Source: Bacillota bacterium (GTDB lineage Bacteria > Bacillota > Clostridia > Lachnospirales > Lachnospiraceae). From it: a DNA stretch of 64,000 nucleotides. The stretch's first letter is position 1. The number at the start of each line of letters is the position of its first letter. This document shows positions 53,850 through 61,501 of this stretch, one piece after another. Below the pieces are notes generated by a model. It was not told the DNA's origin and ran no database searches. It was given only the letters and a program-made list of their open reading frames with translations. The stretch is from the NCBI GenBank assembly GCA_023391695.1, contig JAEWAK010000030.1:1-64000 (forward strand), in the 5' to 3' direction. A program made the position numbers and the translations under genes.

Positions 53850-54224
53850 TTATAATCCGCTGATGGAAAAATCCAGTTGTTTCTCCGGTAAGCCCAATGC
53901 ACGGCCATAACTTAGGACGTCCTCCCAGGTTGCCCTATCGTCATAGTTAAACTCAAAGGATTTGCCTTTAAAAACAGCGATGATATCCCTGCCTTTCCAG
54001 AAATGCATATACCAGCCGTCAACTATGTGCTTCGACAATTCCTGTATCTCATATCTTGAAACATGGACCTCATACATATGCCAGCGATTAATGGGGTCCG
54101 AATGATTGGTTATATGTAATTTCCTGATATCCAACCCGTTAACAAGCCGATTATCATCCAGGCTTTCCTCAACAATAATACCAATGTAGCCTTTACTCAT
54201 ATACTGCTGACTTTCCTTATTCAT
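53850..54224 (-). CDS. Hypothetical protein
   Basis: A 124-residue cytosolic protein with GGAGG just upstream of ATG 54224. Aromatic-rich motifs (NRWHMYEVHVSRYEIQ, DGWYMHFWKGRDIIAVFKGK) suggest a small alpha+beta fold. I have seen similar free-standing proteins in clostridia but cannot name a function. Confidence 0.6.
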   Translation of the reverse strand: MNKESQQYMSKGYIGIIVEESLDDNRLVNGLDIRKLHITNHSDPINRWHMYEVHVSRYEIQELSKHIVDGWYMHFWKGRDIIAVFKGKSFEFNYDDRATWEDVLSYGRALGLPEKQLDFSISGL

Positions 54225-54513
54225 ATTCCTCCACCACTTCTCCATTGTAAATTAACTATTAATAAAATTATAAATCACCTGCCAAAATTAGTCAATCACA
54301 AAAGAACAATTGTTCTTAAAATTCATTAAAATTGGAAATGCTGCCATTTACAGCAATCTTATATACCGGCGGCTTTATTGCTTGTATCATATTATTTCTT
54401 ATACATTTATTAAAAATAATATTACTTCATTTACTTATATGTAAAAATATGGTAATATGATAACTGTCTTTAGGGTGGTTTAAATAATTTTTTAAAAACT
54501 AGGAGGTTAAATT

Positions 54514-54852
54514 ATGAATAGGCTAAAATGGAATAAGTTAAAATTGAGTAAGTATTTTGCAATCCTAATGTTACTTAGTATTTTCTCTGTTAGTACTATG
54601 CCTTTAACACAAGTAAATGCCGCAGAAGTTTGTTGTGACAGAATGTATAAAGTAACTATAAGAAATACAGCAGGTTCTGAATATCAAACTGTTACTTTCA
54701 CTTGCTTTAAGCATGGAAGCGTTACACCTGTAGAGACTTGCTATGAAACAAAACATTATGATAACGTCATAGTTCAATGCAGAAATTGCGGAACTATTTG
54801 GAGTAATAACCGCGTTTATACAGGATTAACACACTCTAATCCACATCACTAA
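54514..54852 (+). CDS. Small secreted Cys/His-rich protein
   Basis: A 112-residue protein with a signal peptide (YFAILMLLSIFSVSTMPLTQVNAAE; cleavage after NAA likely). The mature part has EVCCDRMY, FTCFKHG, ETCYET, and a C-x2-C (VQCRNCGTIW), so a metal or disulphide-stabilised fold. AGGAGG lies 8 bases before the ATG. It is monocistronic with its own terminator. Function unknown; a bacteriocin-like or extracellular metal-binding role is possible. Confidence 0.65.
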   Translation: MNRLKWNKLKLSKYFAILMLLSIFSVSTMPLTQVNAAEVCCDRMYKVTIRNTAGSEYQTVTFTCFKHGSVTPVETCYETKHYDNVIVQCRNCGTIWSNNRVYTGLTHSNPHH

Positions 54853-54932
54853 TTAAATAAATAGCCAGCCTTAAAGAAAAGATACATATGTTGTTTTATG
54901 GAAATAAAATAAAAAATATTTAAAGTTATGAA

Positions 54933-54969
54933 AAAATATCCGTTGATTTTAAAAATAACGGATATTTTT
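54933..54969. terminator. Terminator between convergent genes
   Basis: AAATATCCGTT and AACGGATATTT form a perfect stem with T7 on the plus side and T-runs on the minus side. Confidence 0.8.
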
Positions 54970-55036
54970 TTATAGCTTTAGCCAGTTTTTGTATCTCTTT
55001 AATCGGTGTTATTAGTTAGGTTATAACTAAAAAATT

Positions 55037-58000
55037 TTAATGTGTACCGGCAGAAATATAATCCTGTGCAGCAGATTTATCGGTATAATATAATACATAA
55101 TCTCCATCTAAATAATTAAATTCATTTCCTTTATTGTCAATTTTCTTGTACTTATATCCTTCTCTTTTCCACATATTACAGTAACCTTGCTCTGCATTAT
55201 CTGCATTGATATAGCTTAGATGTCTTTCACCGTCCTGTATCGTTTCTATATTAAAGTTAACAATGATATAACCGTTCTTCAGCCAGAAATTTTCTTTATA
55301 ATTCAGTCCTCCCTTATTTTTAATATACTCATTGATATTAAAACCTTTTGGTACGACATGTATTTCACTTGGTAAATAATATTCACCGTACCAATTCTGT
55401 ACGCTTTTCGCAACTGCTGCTTTGGTAACACTACCTGGAACATTGGCTACATAACCTATGAAAGTTCTTAAACTTCCCGGGAGCATTATATTGGTATAAG
55501 TGAACACATTTTTAAGCTGTGCCTTCCAATCCTTTTGTGTTACCCCTTTATAGTAAGCCGTTTGATTTAAGGCCTGTTCCGGTATGGCAAGGTATAAGTC
55601 TCCGGTCCGTAAACTTTTTTTATTTTCCAAATCAAGTGCACTGCCCATTTTCACCATAGTATTTTTCTTTCCATTAAAGGTTTCAGAATAGTAAATATCT
55701 ACTTCCTGTCTGTTCTTACCGGTACTGTCAACATAGTAAAATGTTGGTGTGATCCGGACGTAATCATTGTCACCGTACATATTGCCAACGGTCTGCAGAT
55801 TAAACCTGGTAACATATCCGGCCTTTATGGCACCGATATTACTGTATTTCGGATGGGATCCGTTCATCAATGCTAAAGTGTAATTTGCATTGTTGCCGTT
55901 GCTGTTTCCGTTTTCGTCCTTATCACCCACCGTATATTTAAATCCTGTTAATGATAATGAATTGGGAATCCGGAATACATCCTGCCATGTTGGGTAATCG
56001 GATATGTCATAAAGGTTTAAACCGTAAATTCGGCCGGAAACCTGTACGATAGAGCTGTCCTCGGCTACATAATTTTCAAGCTCCAGATTGGCCAAATCTT
56101 CTATGCTGTCCGTTCCATTGTTCGCAGCTGCATTGATGGCGGTACTCCGGAATCTTATTTCATATCTTCCCTCCGTCACCCAGGTAGGAACGTAAAATAG
56201 GGTGTTTTCAGCTACACTTGACCAGGTATTCTTTGGAATAAAGCTGCCGGAAGTAGATCCGCCTTTGTATACATCAAATGCAAACTTTACTTGCCTGCTT
56301 GCAATATATTTCGCATAATCCCGATAACCGTAACCTGGTATATCCCGGTGGCTTCCCTTTGTTGGAAGTGTCACATGGAAAGGCCGATCGAGTACCAAGG
56401 AAGCACGGCCTATGTCCGGGGTTATCATCTGATTGTCTTTCCGGTTATCTTCCACCGTAGCGTCACAGATAACCGGCGTATGTACTACTACGGGATTGAT
56501 ATCCTCAATGTCATAGTCCGTTTCCGTTTCCATAACGGATTCATTGCTTATGGTCACAACTGGCATGTAAGAAATGGTGCCGGCACTTTCAAATTCGCCA
56601 TTGGCCATGGTACCTGGAACGACAAGACCAGGTGTGTACAATACATTCTCCCCGATTTCTTCCGTACCCTCCGGGATATCCAGTGGCTTTTCTGTTTTTT
56701 CTTCTACTTCTGAATCCGACATAATAGTTTGGCCGTTGAAGATAAGTTTATCGTTTTTACATACTATGTTATCAACCTTATCTTCCGCATCCTGTTTCAA
56801 ATTTTCATCAGGTATGGAAGGTTCGCTGCTTCCTCCTGATATCGTCTGTCCTGGAACGGTTACCGGCACTATCCTTGGTTCTTCGATATGATCTGCTTCC
56901 AAGGTTGAATTTGTATAGCTGACCGTAGGAGCCGTATAACCGGAAGGGGTAAGCGTAACACTTCCCCCTGGTAGTGCTTCATTTTCAAGTATTGCTTTAT
57001 CCAGGCTGTAAACACCCAGAGCATCTATGTACCAGTAAGAATATTTCCGCTCAATGTAATAAGTCCTAGGAACCGGAACACGTCTTGACTTATTTTCCGT
57101 ATGCGTTGTTGTATTACCTTCTGCATCTGTAGAAGTGGTCGTTTCTGTCCACGTCAGGATATAGGTTTTGGTCACAGTTACCGGATATACTTTTGTTCCG
57201 GATTTATTAATGAATTGATATCCGGATAGGTATTTACTTGTAAAGGCATTAGCATACAAGCTTTCCGTTCCCGGAATCCCCTCTAAAACATCATAGGCTT
57301 CGTTTCCCCTGGTATCTGCTGCGATCGTTGCTGTAGGGTTTATGATTTCAAAATCCCGATCCATAATGTCTTCCGATTCACTTGGTAGTCTCTCTGTGAA
57401 TCTTCGATACATGGCCACAATTTTTAAACCTTTATCCTTTACAAGGTATTCTCTGTCCCTTAGATAACTGGCGGCAGATGCATATTCACCGGGTGAAAGA
57501 TAGGGACTGACCGATGTTTTTCGGTTTCCTACAATTTTCTTAGGATCCCGGAGATTAATATAATAAACTCGGTAAAGGTAGTATTCTTTATCACCTGTAT
57601 TTATCTTATCCACTATTTTACTGCTATCCGTTTTGAACTCGGTATTTTTCATCTGTGGAGTATAATCTTTGGTGTCATATTCCGTACTGGAAGCATTGCT
57701 GTATATCCGTCTTTCAATGGTAACAGGGTATTTGTTATCACTACCTGAACTGTATAAAGACCATCTGTCAAAGCGATCGGCAAAATCTTCCGGATTAGCC
57801 CAACTTTCGGCTGTGGCGATTCCATCCGGCTTTCCGGTAAGATTATAATAATCATAGCCATCTTCAACACCGTCATAGACTACATGGAAGATACCATTAA
57901 AATAAAGAATCTCTCCCTCTTTTACTTCATCCAGTGTGGTATTCTTAAATGCTGCATTTACCTTGTCTACGGAAAACGTAAAAGTAACTTTCCAATGTGT

Positions 58001-58333
58001 GGAATCATACTCTTCCTGATACACATCGCCTTTTGAAAGTTTAAAAATCGCATAATCTTTTGTCTTTGGGTCTCCGTCCGTATCTTTCCTTGGGTATCCA
58101 TTTGTTGGTACTTTACAGACTGTAAACCCTACTGTTTTCCACTTAATTGAACTAGAAGCCTTTGTATCTACTGTTGTAAAAGTAAAAATTCCAGTTGTTG
58201 TATCAAAATTTATCTTTTCCCCATAACCATCTTCCTGATCAGCCGCCTGGACAGTATTCTTGGGTACAATAAGAAAAGTCAAACACAGGAAAATAGCTAT
58301 AATTTCTTTTATGAATCTTTTGTTTTTAATCAA
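55037..58333 (-). CDS. Large secreted protein of unknown function
   Basis: A 1098-residue protein. It has a signal peptide (FIKEIIAIFLCLTFLIVPKNTVQAAD), long beta-rich regions, Tyr-rich segments, and a central low-complexity part with Pro/Ser and Glu (IPDENLKQDAEDKVD). No catalytic motif, transmembrane anchor or sortase signal is recognised. TTG 58333 is chosen because GGGAG lies 7 bases upstream and it starts 13 bases after the previous gene's stop; the longer frame to 58372 would overlap that gene. It belongs to the surface locus extending to the right edge and is probably exported or wall-bound. Confidence 0.65.
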   Translation of the reverse strand: MIKNKRFIKEIIAIFLCLTFLIVPKNTVQAADQEDGYGEKINFDTTTGIFTFTTVDTKASSSIKWKTVGFTVCKVPTNGYPRKDTDGDPKTKDYAIFKLSKGDVYQEEYDSTHWKVTFTFSVDKVNAAFKNTTLDEVKEGEILYFNGIFHVVYDGVEDGYDYYNLTGKPDGIATAESWANPEDFADRFDRWSLYSSGSDNKYPVTIERRIYSNASSTEYDTKDYTPQMKNTEFKTDSSKIVDKINTGDKEYYLYRVYYINLRDPKKIVGNRKTSVSPYLSPGEYASAASYLRDREYLVKDKGLKIVAMYRRFTERLPSESEDIMDRDFEIINPTATIAADTRGNEAYDVLEGIPGTESLYANAFTSKYLSGYQFINKSGTKVYPVTVTKTYILTWTETTTSTDAEGNTTTHTENKSRRVPVPRTYYIERKYSYWYIDALGVYSLDKAILENEALPGGSVTLTPSGYTAPTVSYTNSTLEADHIEEPRIVPVTVPGQTISGGSSEPSIPDENLKQDAEDKVDNIVCKNDKLIFNGQTIMSDSEVEEKTEKPLDIPEGTEEIGENVLYTPGLVVPGTMANGEFESAGTISYMPVVTISNESVMETETDYDIEDINPVVVHTPVICDATVEDNRKDNQMITPDIGRASLVLDRPFHVTLPTKGSHRDIPGYGYRDYAKYIASRQVKFAFDVYKGGSTSGSFIPKNTWSSVAENTLFYVPTWVTEGRYEIRFRSTAINAAANNGTDSIEDLANLELENYVAEDSSIVQVSGRIYGLNLYDISDYPTWQDVFRIPNSLSLTGFKYTVGDKDENGNSNGNNANYTLALMNGSHPKYSNIGAIKAGYVTRFNLQTVGNMYGDNDYVRITPTFYYVDSTGKNRQEVDIYYSETFNGKKNTMVKMGSALDLENKKSLRTGDLYLAIPEQALNQTAYYKGVTQKDWKAQLKNVFTYTNIMLPGSLRTFIGYVANVPGSVTKAAVAKSVQNWYGEYYLPSEIHVVPKGFNINEYIKNKGGLNYKENFWLKNGYIIVNFNIETIQDGERHLSYINADNAEQGYCNMWKREGYKYKKIDNKGNEFNYLDGDYVLYYTDKSAAQDYISAGTH

Positions 58334-58346
58334 CCTCACTCTCCCT

Positions 58347-59585
58347 TTATTTTCCTTTGTAATAATAATCATTTAAAGTATCATCGCTAACTGCAAAGTC
58401 ACTGCCATTAGAACCTATATTTTTAGTTCCTATTTCAATATCATAGACTCCATCAAACCACTTATCCCTGGTTAAATCAACGAACCGAGTGGTACCAAAA
58501 AATAAATCATTTTGTAATTTTTTTTCTGCTGGGAAAGATATTTTAAACTTAACATAAGCCCTCACTTGATATCCTCCAACATGTTTATATAAAGTTGAAG
58601 GCTCTACGGATATTATAGAACTTTTAATCACAACCTTATTTTTTTTGACATCCTTTATATACTCTTTAATTTGATCTGTTTGTTCCTTGTCCAATGTTGC
58701 GATATTTGCCACAAAATACGTACTTCGCAGATTATTTAACCAGGTATTATCTATGGTACGATAATCTACGTTTAATCGGTATTTTAAGTTATCTTCAACT
58801 TTTTTCATCCAGTCATTTGCATATATACACATTCCAGTTTCATCTATTTCTATTTTACTCATTGTTTCTGTCACTCTTGCAGGACGAGCATAGTCAAATC
58901 CCTCTTTGGGTTCCCAGGAATATGTTCCACGCTGATAACTAAATTTTAACTCATAAAAAGAATTTGGGTAAGTCTCAAGAATATAATCATACATTTTTGC
59001 ATTCTTAGGCAAATTAGTTGTCCTGATCAGCTGACCATCCGGGCTTAATTTTGCTCTTTTCTTAGTATCTTTTAACATGCTGACTACATTTTTTGATCCT
59101 GCGGTAGTCATATACTCGCTGCCCCGGAATTCCCGGTTCTGTATGTAATAACCGTTACTGTAGCCTTTCATAAAACCTTTCGCATAGATCTTCGCTACTG
59201 CTTCCCTCTTATCTTTGTCTACCTTTGAAATATCGGAAATACGCTTTGTTAATACCGTATCCAGTAGATCTGCATCCATGGTATCACCATGGAGGTATTC
59301 GTCTGCCCGGTTCAGTATGAGAGATGCATCCGTCCTGGTTGTGTATTTACTGTAGTCCGAAAAATCCCCTTCTTTTACAATGCCGGCTTTTAAAGCAGCA
59401 TTCAGATAAGTTGTTTCTACTTCCAGGCCGGTAGCCTGCACCGCTAATTTAATAAAGTTATATAATTTTATTTTACTGCTTGTGGCTGCTGATGTTGTTT
59501 GAGTTACAGATAAAATAGAAGTTGCTGAAATAACGATTACCAGAAATAAACCAAATCCTCTGTTTTTTAATGTCTTTTCTTTCAT
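58347..59585 (-). CDS. Secreted protein with SLH-like N-terminal region
   Basis: A 412-residue protein. The signal peptide (GFGLFLVIVISATSILSVTQTTSAA) is followed by two or three S-layer-homology-like repeats (FIKLAVQATGL...AALKAGIVKEGDFSDYSKYTTRTDASLILNRADEYL; VAKIYAKGFMKGYSNGYY). A C-terminal beta-rich domain of about 230 residues is unassigned. SLH repeats would anchor it to the wall, with the 1098-residue protein as its likely partner directly downstream. AAGGGAG lies before the ATG. Confidence 0.7.
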   Translation of the reverse strand: MKEKTLKNRGFGLFLVIVISATSILSVTQTTSAATSSKIKLYNFIKLAVQATGLEVETTYLNAALKAGIVKEGDFSDYSKYTTRTDASLILNRADEYLHGDTMDADLLDTVLTKRISDISKVDKDKREAVAKIYAKGFMKGYSNGYYIQNREFRGSEYMTTAGSKNVVSMLKDTKKRAKLSPDGQLIRTTNLPKNAKMYDYILETYPNSFYELKFSYQRGTYSWEPKEGFDYARPARVTETMSKIEIDETGMCIYANDWMKKVEDNLKYRLNVDYRTIDNTWLNNLRSTYFVANIATLDKEQTDQIKEYIKDVKKNKVVIKSSIISVEPSTLYKHVGGYQVRAYVKFKISFPAEKKLQNDLFFGTTRFVDLTRDKWFDGVYDIEIGTKNIGSNGSDFAVSDDTLNDYYYKGK

Positions 59586-59800
59586 GTTAATCTCCCTTCA
59601 TTAATTACGGTTTTGAAATCCAAAATCAATCCATTACCCCAAATATTATGATTCTAGTTCATTTACGTTCTTTTATTTTACTTACTATGTTTCAAATAAC
59701 ATAAAGTAACATAAATTTGTTCCTATAATATGACACATAACTACATACAAATATTACCACTTTACATACAATCTAGTCAATCCTATAATAAAGTTACCTC

Positions 59801-59880
59801 ATAATTTATCTTATTAATTTATCTTATTAATTTTATTATCTTCTTAACTTTATCTTATTAATTTTTCTTCATAATTTATA
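59801..59880. repeat. AT-rich tandem repeat TTTATCTTATTAA
   Basis: Four irregular units of TTTATCTTATTAA in the 400-base gap between two surface-locus genes. This gap probably also holds the promoter for the 59585 gene, but I could not place it. Confidence 0.6.
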
Positions 59881-59987
59881 AAGATCAGCTTGTGAAATAA
59901 ATGGTTGCAATAAGTTGTGTTTTGGTGTAATTATTTAATAACGCTTACGTTTATATTATAAATACTTGCATTATAAATTCCTATATT

Positions 59988-60941
59988 TTATGGATTACAA
60001 TCCGTACACGTGAATGCCCCTTCAAGAGCACATTCTTCTTTTGTATAATAGGGTATTCCAATATTACTTAAATGAGAACAATTGGATTTGTGGTAATATT
60101 TCTTTCCATTTTCTTCTGTTATGTAGTAAACATTAGATTTTTTGATTCTGGCTCCCCCGAGGGCATAGCGGTTATAAGTATCCAGCCTGGCTGCGTCATA
60201 TGGGTATCCCTGGAATATTACTAACAGACTTATATCATCTATTGTACGGTACCAGTCCGATCTGTCTATCTGCGGAAGCCAAAATTGATAAGTTATACCG
60301 AATTGATAAGCAATCTTGTTATGATGATTGATATAATAATCCATACTTTCTTCCATCGATCCTATTATGGAATTTCTTCGGATTATATCAAATGTATCAT
60401 CATTTGATAATAACGAATTGGGAAATTGAGTTTTTAAATCGTGGTAATCACCTTCATAAACTGAGTTTTTACTTCTATCATATATGGTTACATAATCTCC
60501 AAAAGTGAAATTATAAATTAAATTATTCTCCTCATAATCATATGACAATTTTTCACTCCACCTTTGTACTAATAAAACTTCCCCGTTTATTTCGTAGGTA
60601 TCTGCGTAGTAAATATAAAATCCATCCGTATCCGTTATCAATATAATTGGAATATAGCCTTTCAAGCGATTCTCCAGCCTTTTATTGCCGATTACACCAA
60701 AATTAGCAAATAAAGATTCAAAAAATTGATTTACCGCTGACTCTTTATTCAGAACCAGGTTTCTTTTACTATCTACTTCTATCAAATCAACTACTCCATC
60801 CTCAATCGCACTATCGAGCGCCTTGTTATATTCAATTTTTTTGTTCGTAACCGCTGTTAAGTTGTTTACCCTAAAGTCAAGAACTGTAACGAAGGTAAGT
60901 TCAATTATGAAAAATAGAATTACGAAATTAGTTAATTTCAT
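59988..60941 (-). CDS. Membrane-anchored protein with C-terminal His/Cys module
   Basis: A 317-residue protein with a single N-terminal helix (NFVILFFIIELTFVTVLDF) and a short cytosolic lead, then an extracytoplasmic domain of about 230 residues, and a C-terminal module GKKYYHKSNCSHLS ... CTDCNP. That module also ends the ComEC-like protein at 19537. The layout resembles pseudopilin/TadE-like proteins (one N-terminal helix, exported body). Its start overlaps the upstream small pilin-like gene by 14 bases. Confidence 0.65.
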   Translation of the reverse strand: MKLTNFVILFFIIELTFVTVLDFRVNNLTAVTNKKIEYNKALDSAIEDGVVDLIEVDSKRNLVLNKESAVNQFFESLFANFGVIGNKRLENRLKGYIPIILITDTDGFYIYYADTYEINGEVLLVQRWSEKLSYDYEENNLIYNFTFGDYVTIYDRSKNSVYEGDYHDLKTQFPNSLLSNDDTFDIIRRNSIIGSMEESMDYYINHHNKIAYQFGITYQFWLPQIDRSDWYRTIDDISLLVIFQGYPYDAARLDTYNRYALGGARIKKSNVYYITEENGKKYYHKSNCSHLSNIGIPYYTKEECALEGAFTCTDCNP

Positions 60942-61443
60942 CCCGTATCATACCTCCGTACGTTACCAGAATTTGTTCATCCGGAATATCAGCCCGGTAA
61001 AATAACTCTATCAATTTAGTAGCAAGCGTTCTTGTACGATTTACTACAGTAACGGATATGTAATCACCCTTCGAAAAATAATAATCCTCTCCCTGGTCAA
61101 AAGCACCCCATATCTCATCCTGATAAGTATTTCTGTAGTAAGTATCAAAATCATTTAAAAATGTGCCAGTATTCTCATCGTATAATGGCTCCACTACTTT
61201 ATGACTATGTATGATCTCTATATTATATAAATTGCTGGTATTATCAATTTTTTTGATATAGTTCATATACATGTTACGGGTTAAAAATCCTGTATTTTTG
61301 ATACTGTCAACGAATCTTGCCGTCTCATTCGATACATAATTCTGACTAATGGAATCCTGTTTCTGAGCCATGTAGAATAATGGTCCGATAAACATCACGT
61401 TTGCCGCCAGTAAGAAAGCAATTATTTTACTGAATGAATTCAT
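60928..61443 (-). CDS. Pilin-like/TadE-like membrane protein
   Basis: A 171-residue protein with one N-terminal helix (IIAFLLAANVMFIGPLFYMAQ) and an exported body. It has no Gly-Phe-x-x-x-Glu prepilin motif, so it is not a classical type IV pilin; TadE/TadF-like is only a shape-based suggestion. It is translationally coupled to the 317-residue partner. It follows the coiled-coil gene after a strong hairpin. Confidence 0.6.
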   Translation of the reverse strand: MNSFSKIIAFLLAANVMFIGPLFYMAQKQDSISQNYVSNETARFVDSIKNTGFLTRNMYMNYIKKIDNTSNLYNIEIIHSHKVVEPLYDENTGTFLNDFDTYYRNTYQDEIWGAFDQGEDYYFSKGDYISVTVVNRTRTLATKLIELFYRADIPDEQILVTYGGMIRDEIN

Positions 61444-61460
61444 CGTCTACCCTCTTTCGG

Positions 61461-61497
61461 TAAGTCCCTGCCCTTATTTTTTAAGGGCAGGGACTTA
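61461..61497 (-). other. 16-bp hairpin after the coiled-coil gene
   Basis: TAAGTCCCTGCCCTTA and its exact complement form a very stable stem 4 bases after the stop at 61502. T-runs are inside the loop, not after it. It could end most transcripts or protect the 3' end while allowing some read-through to the pilin-like genes. Confidence 0.6.
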
Positions 61498-61501
61498 TGT
61501 T

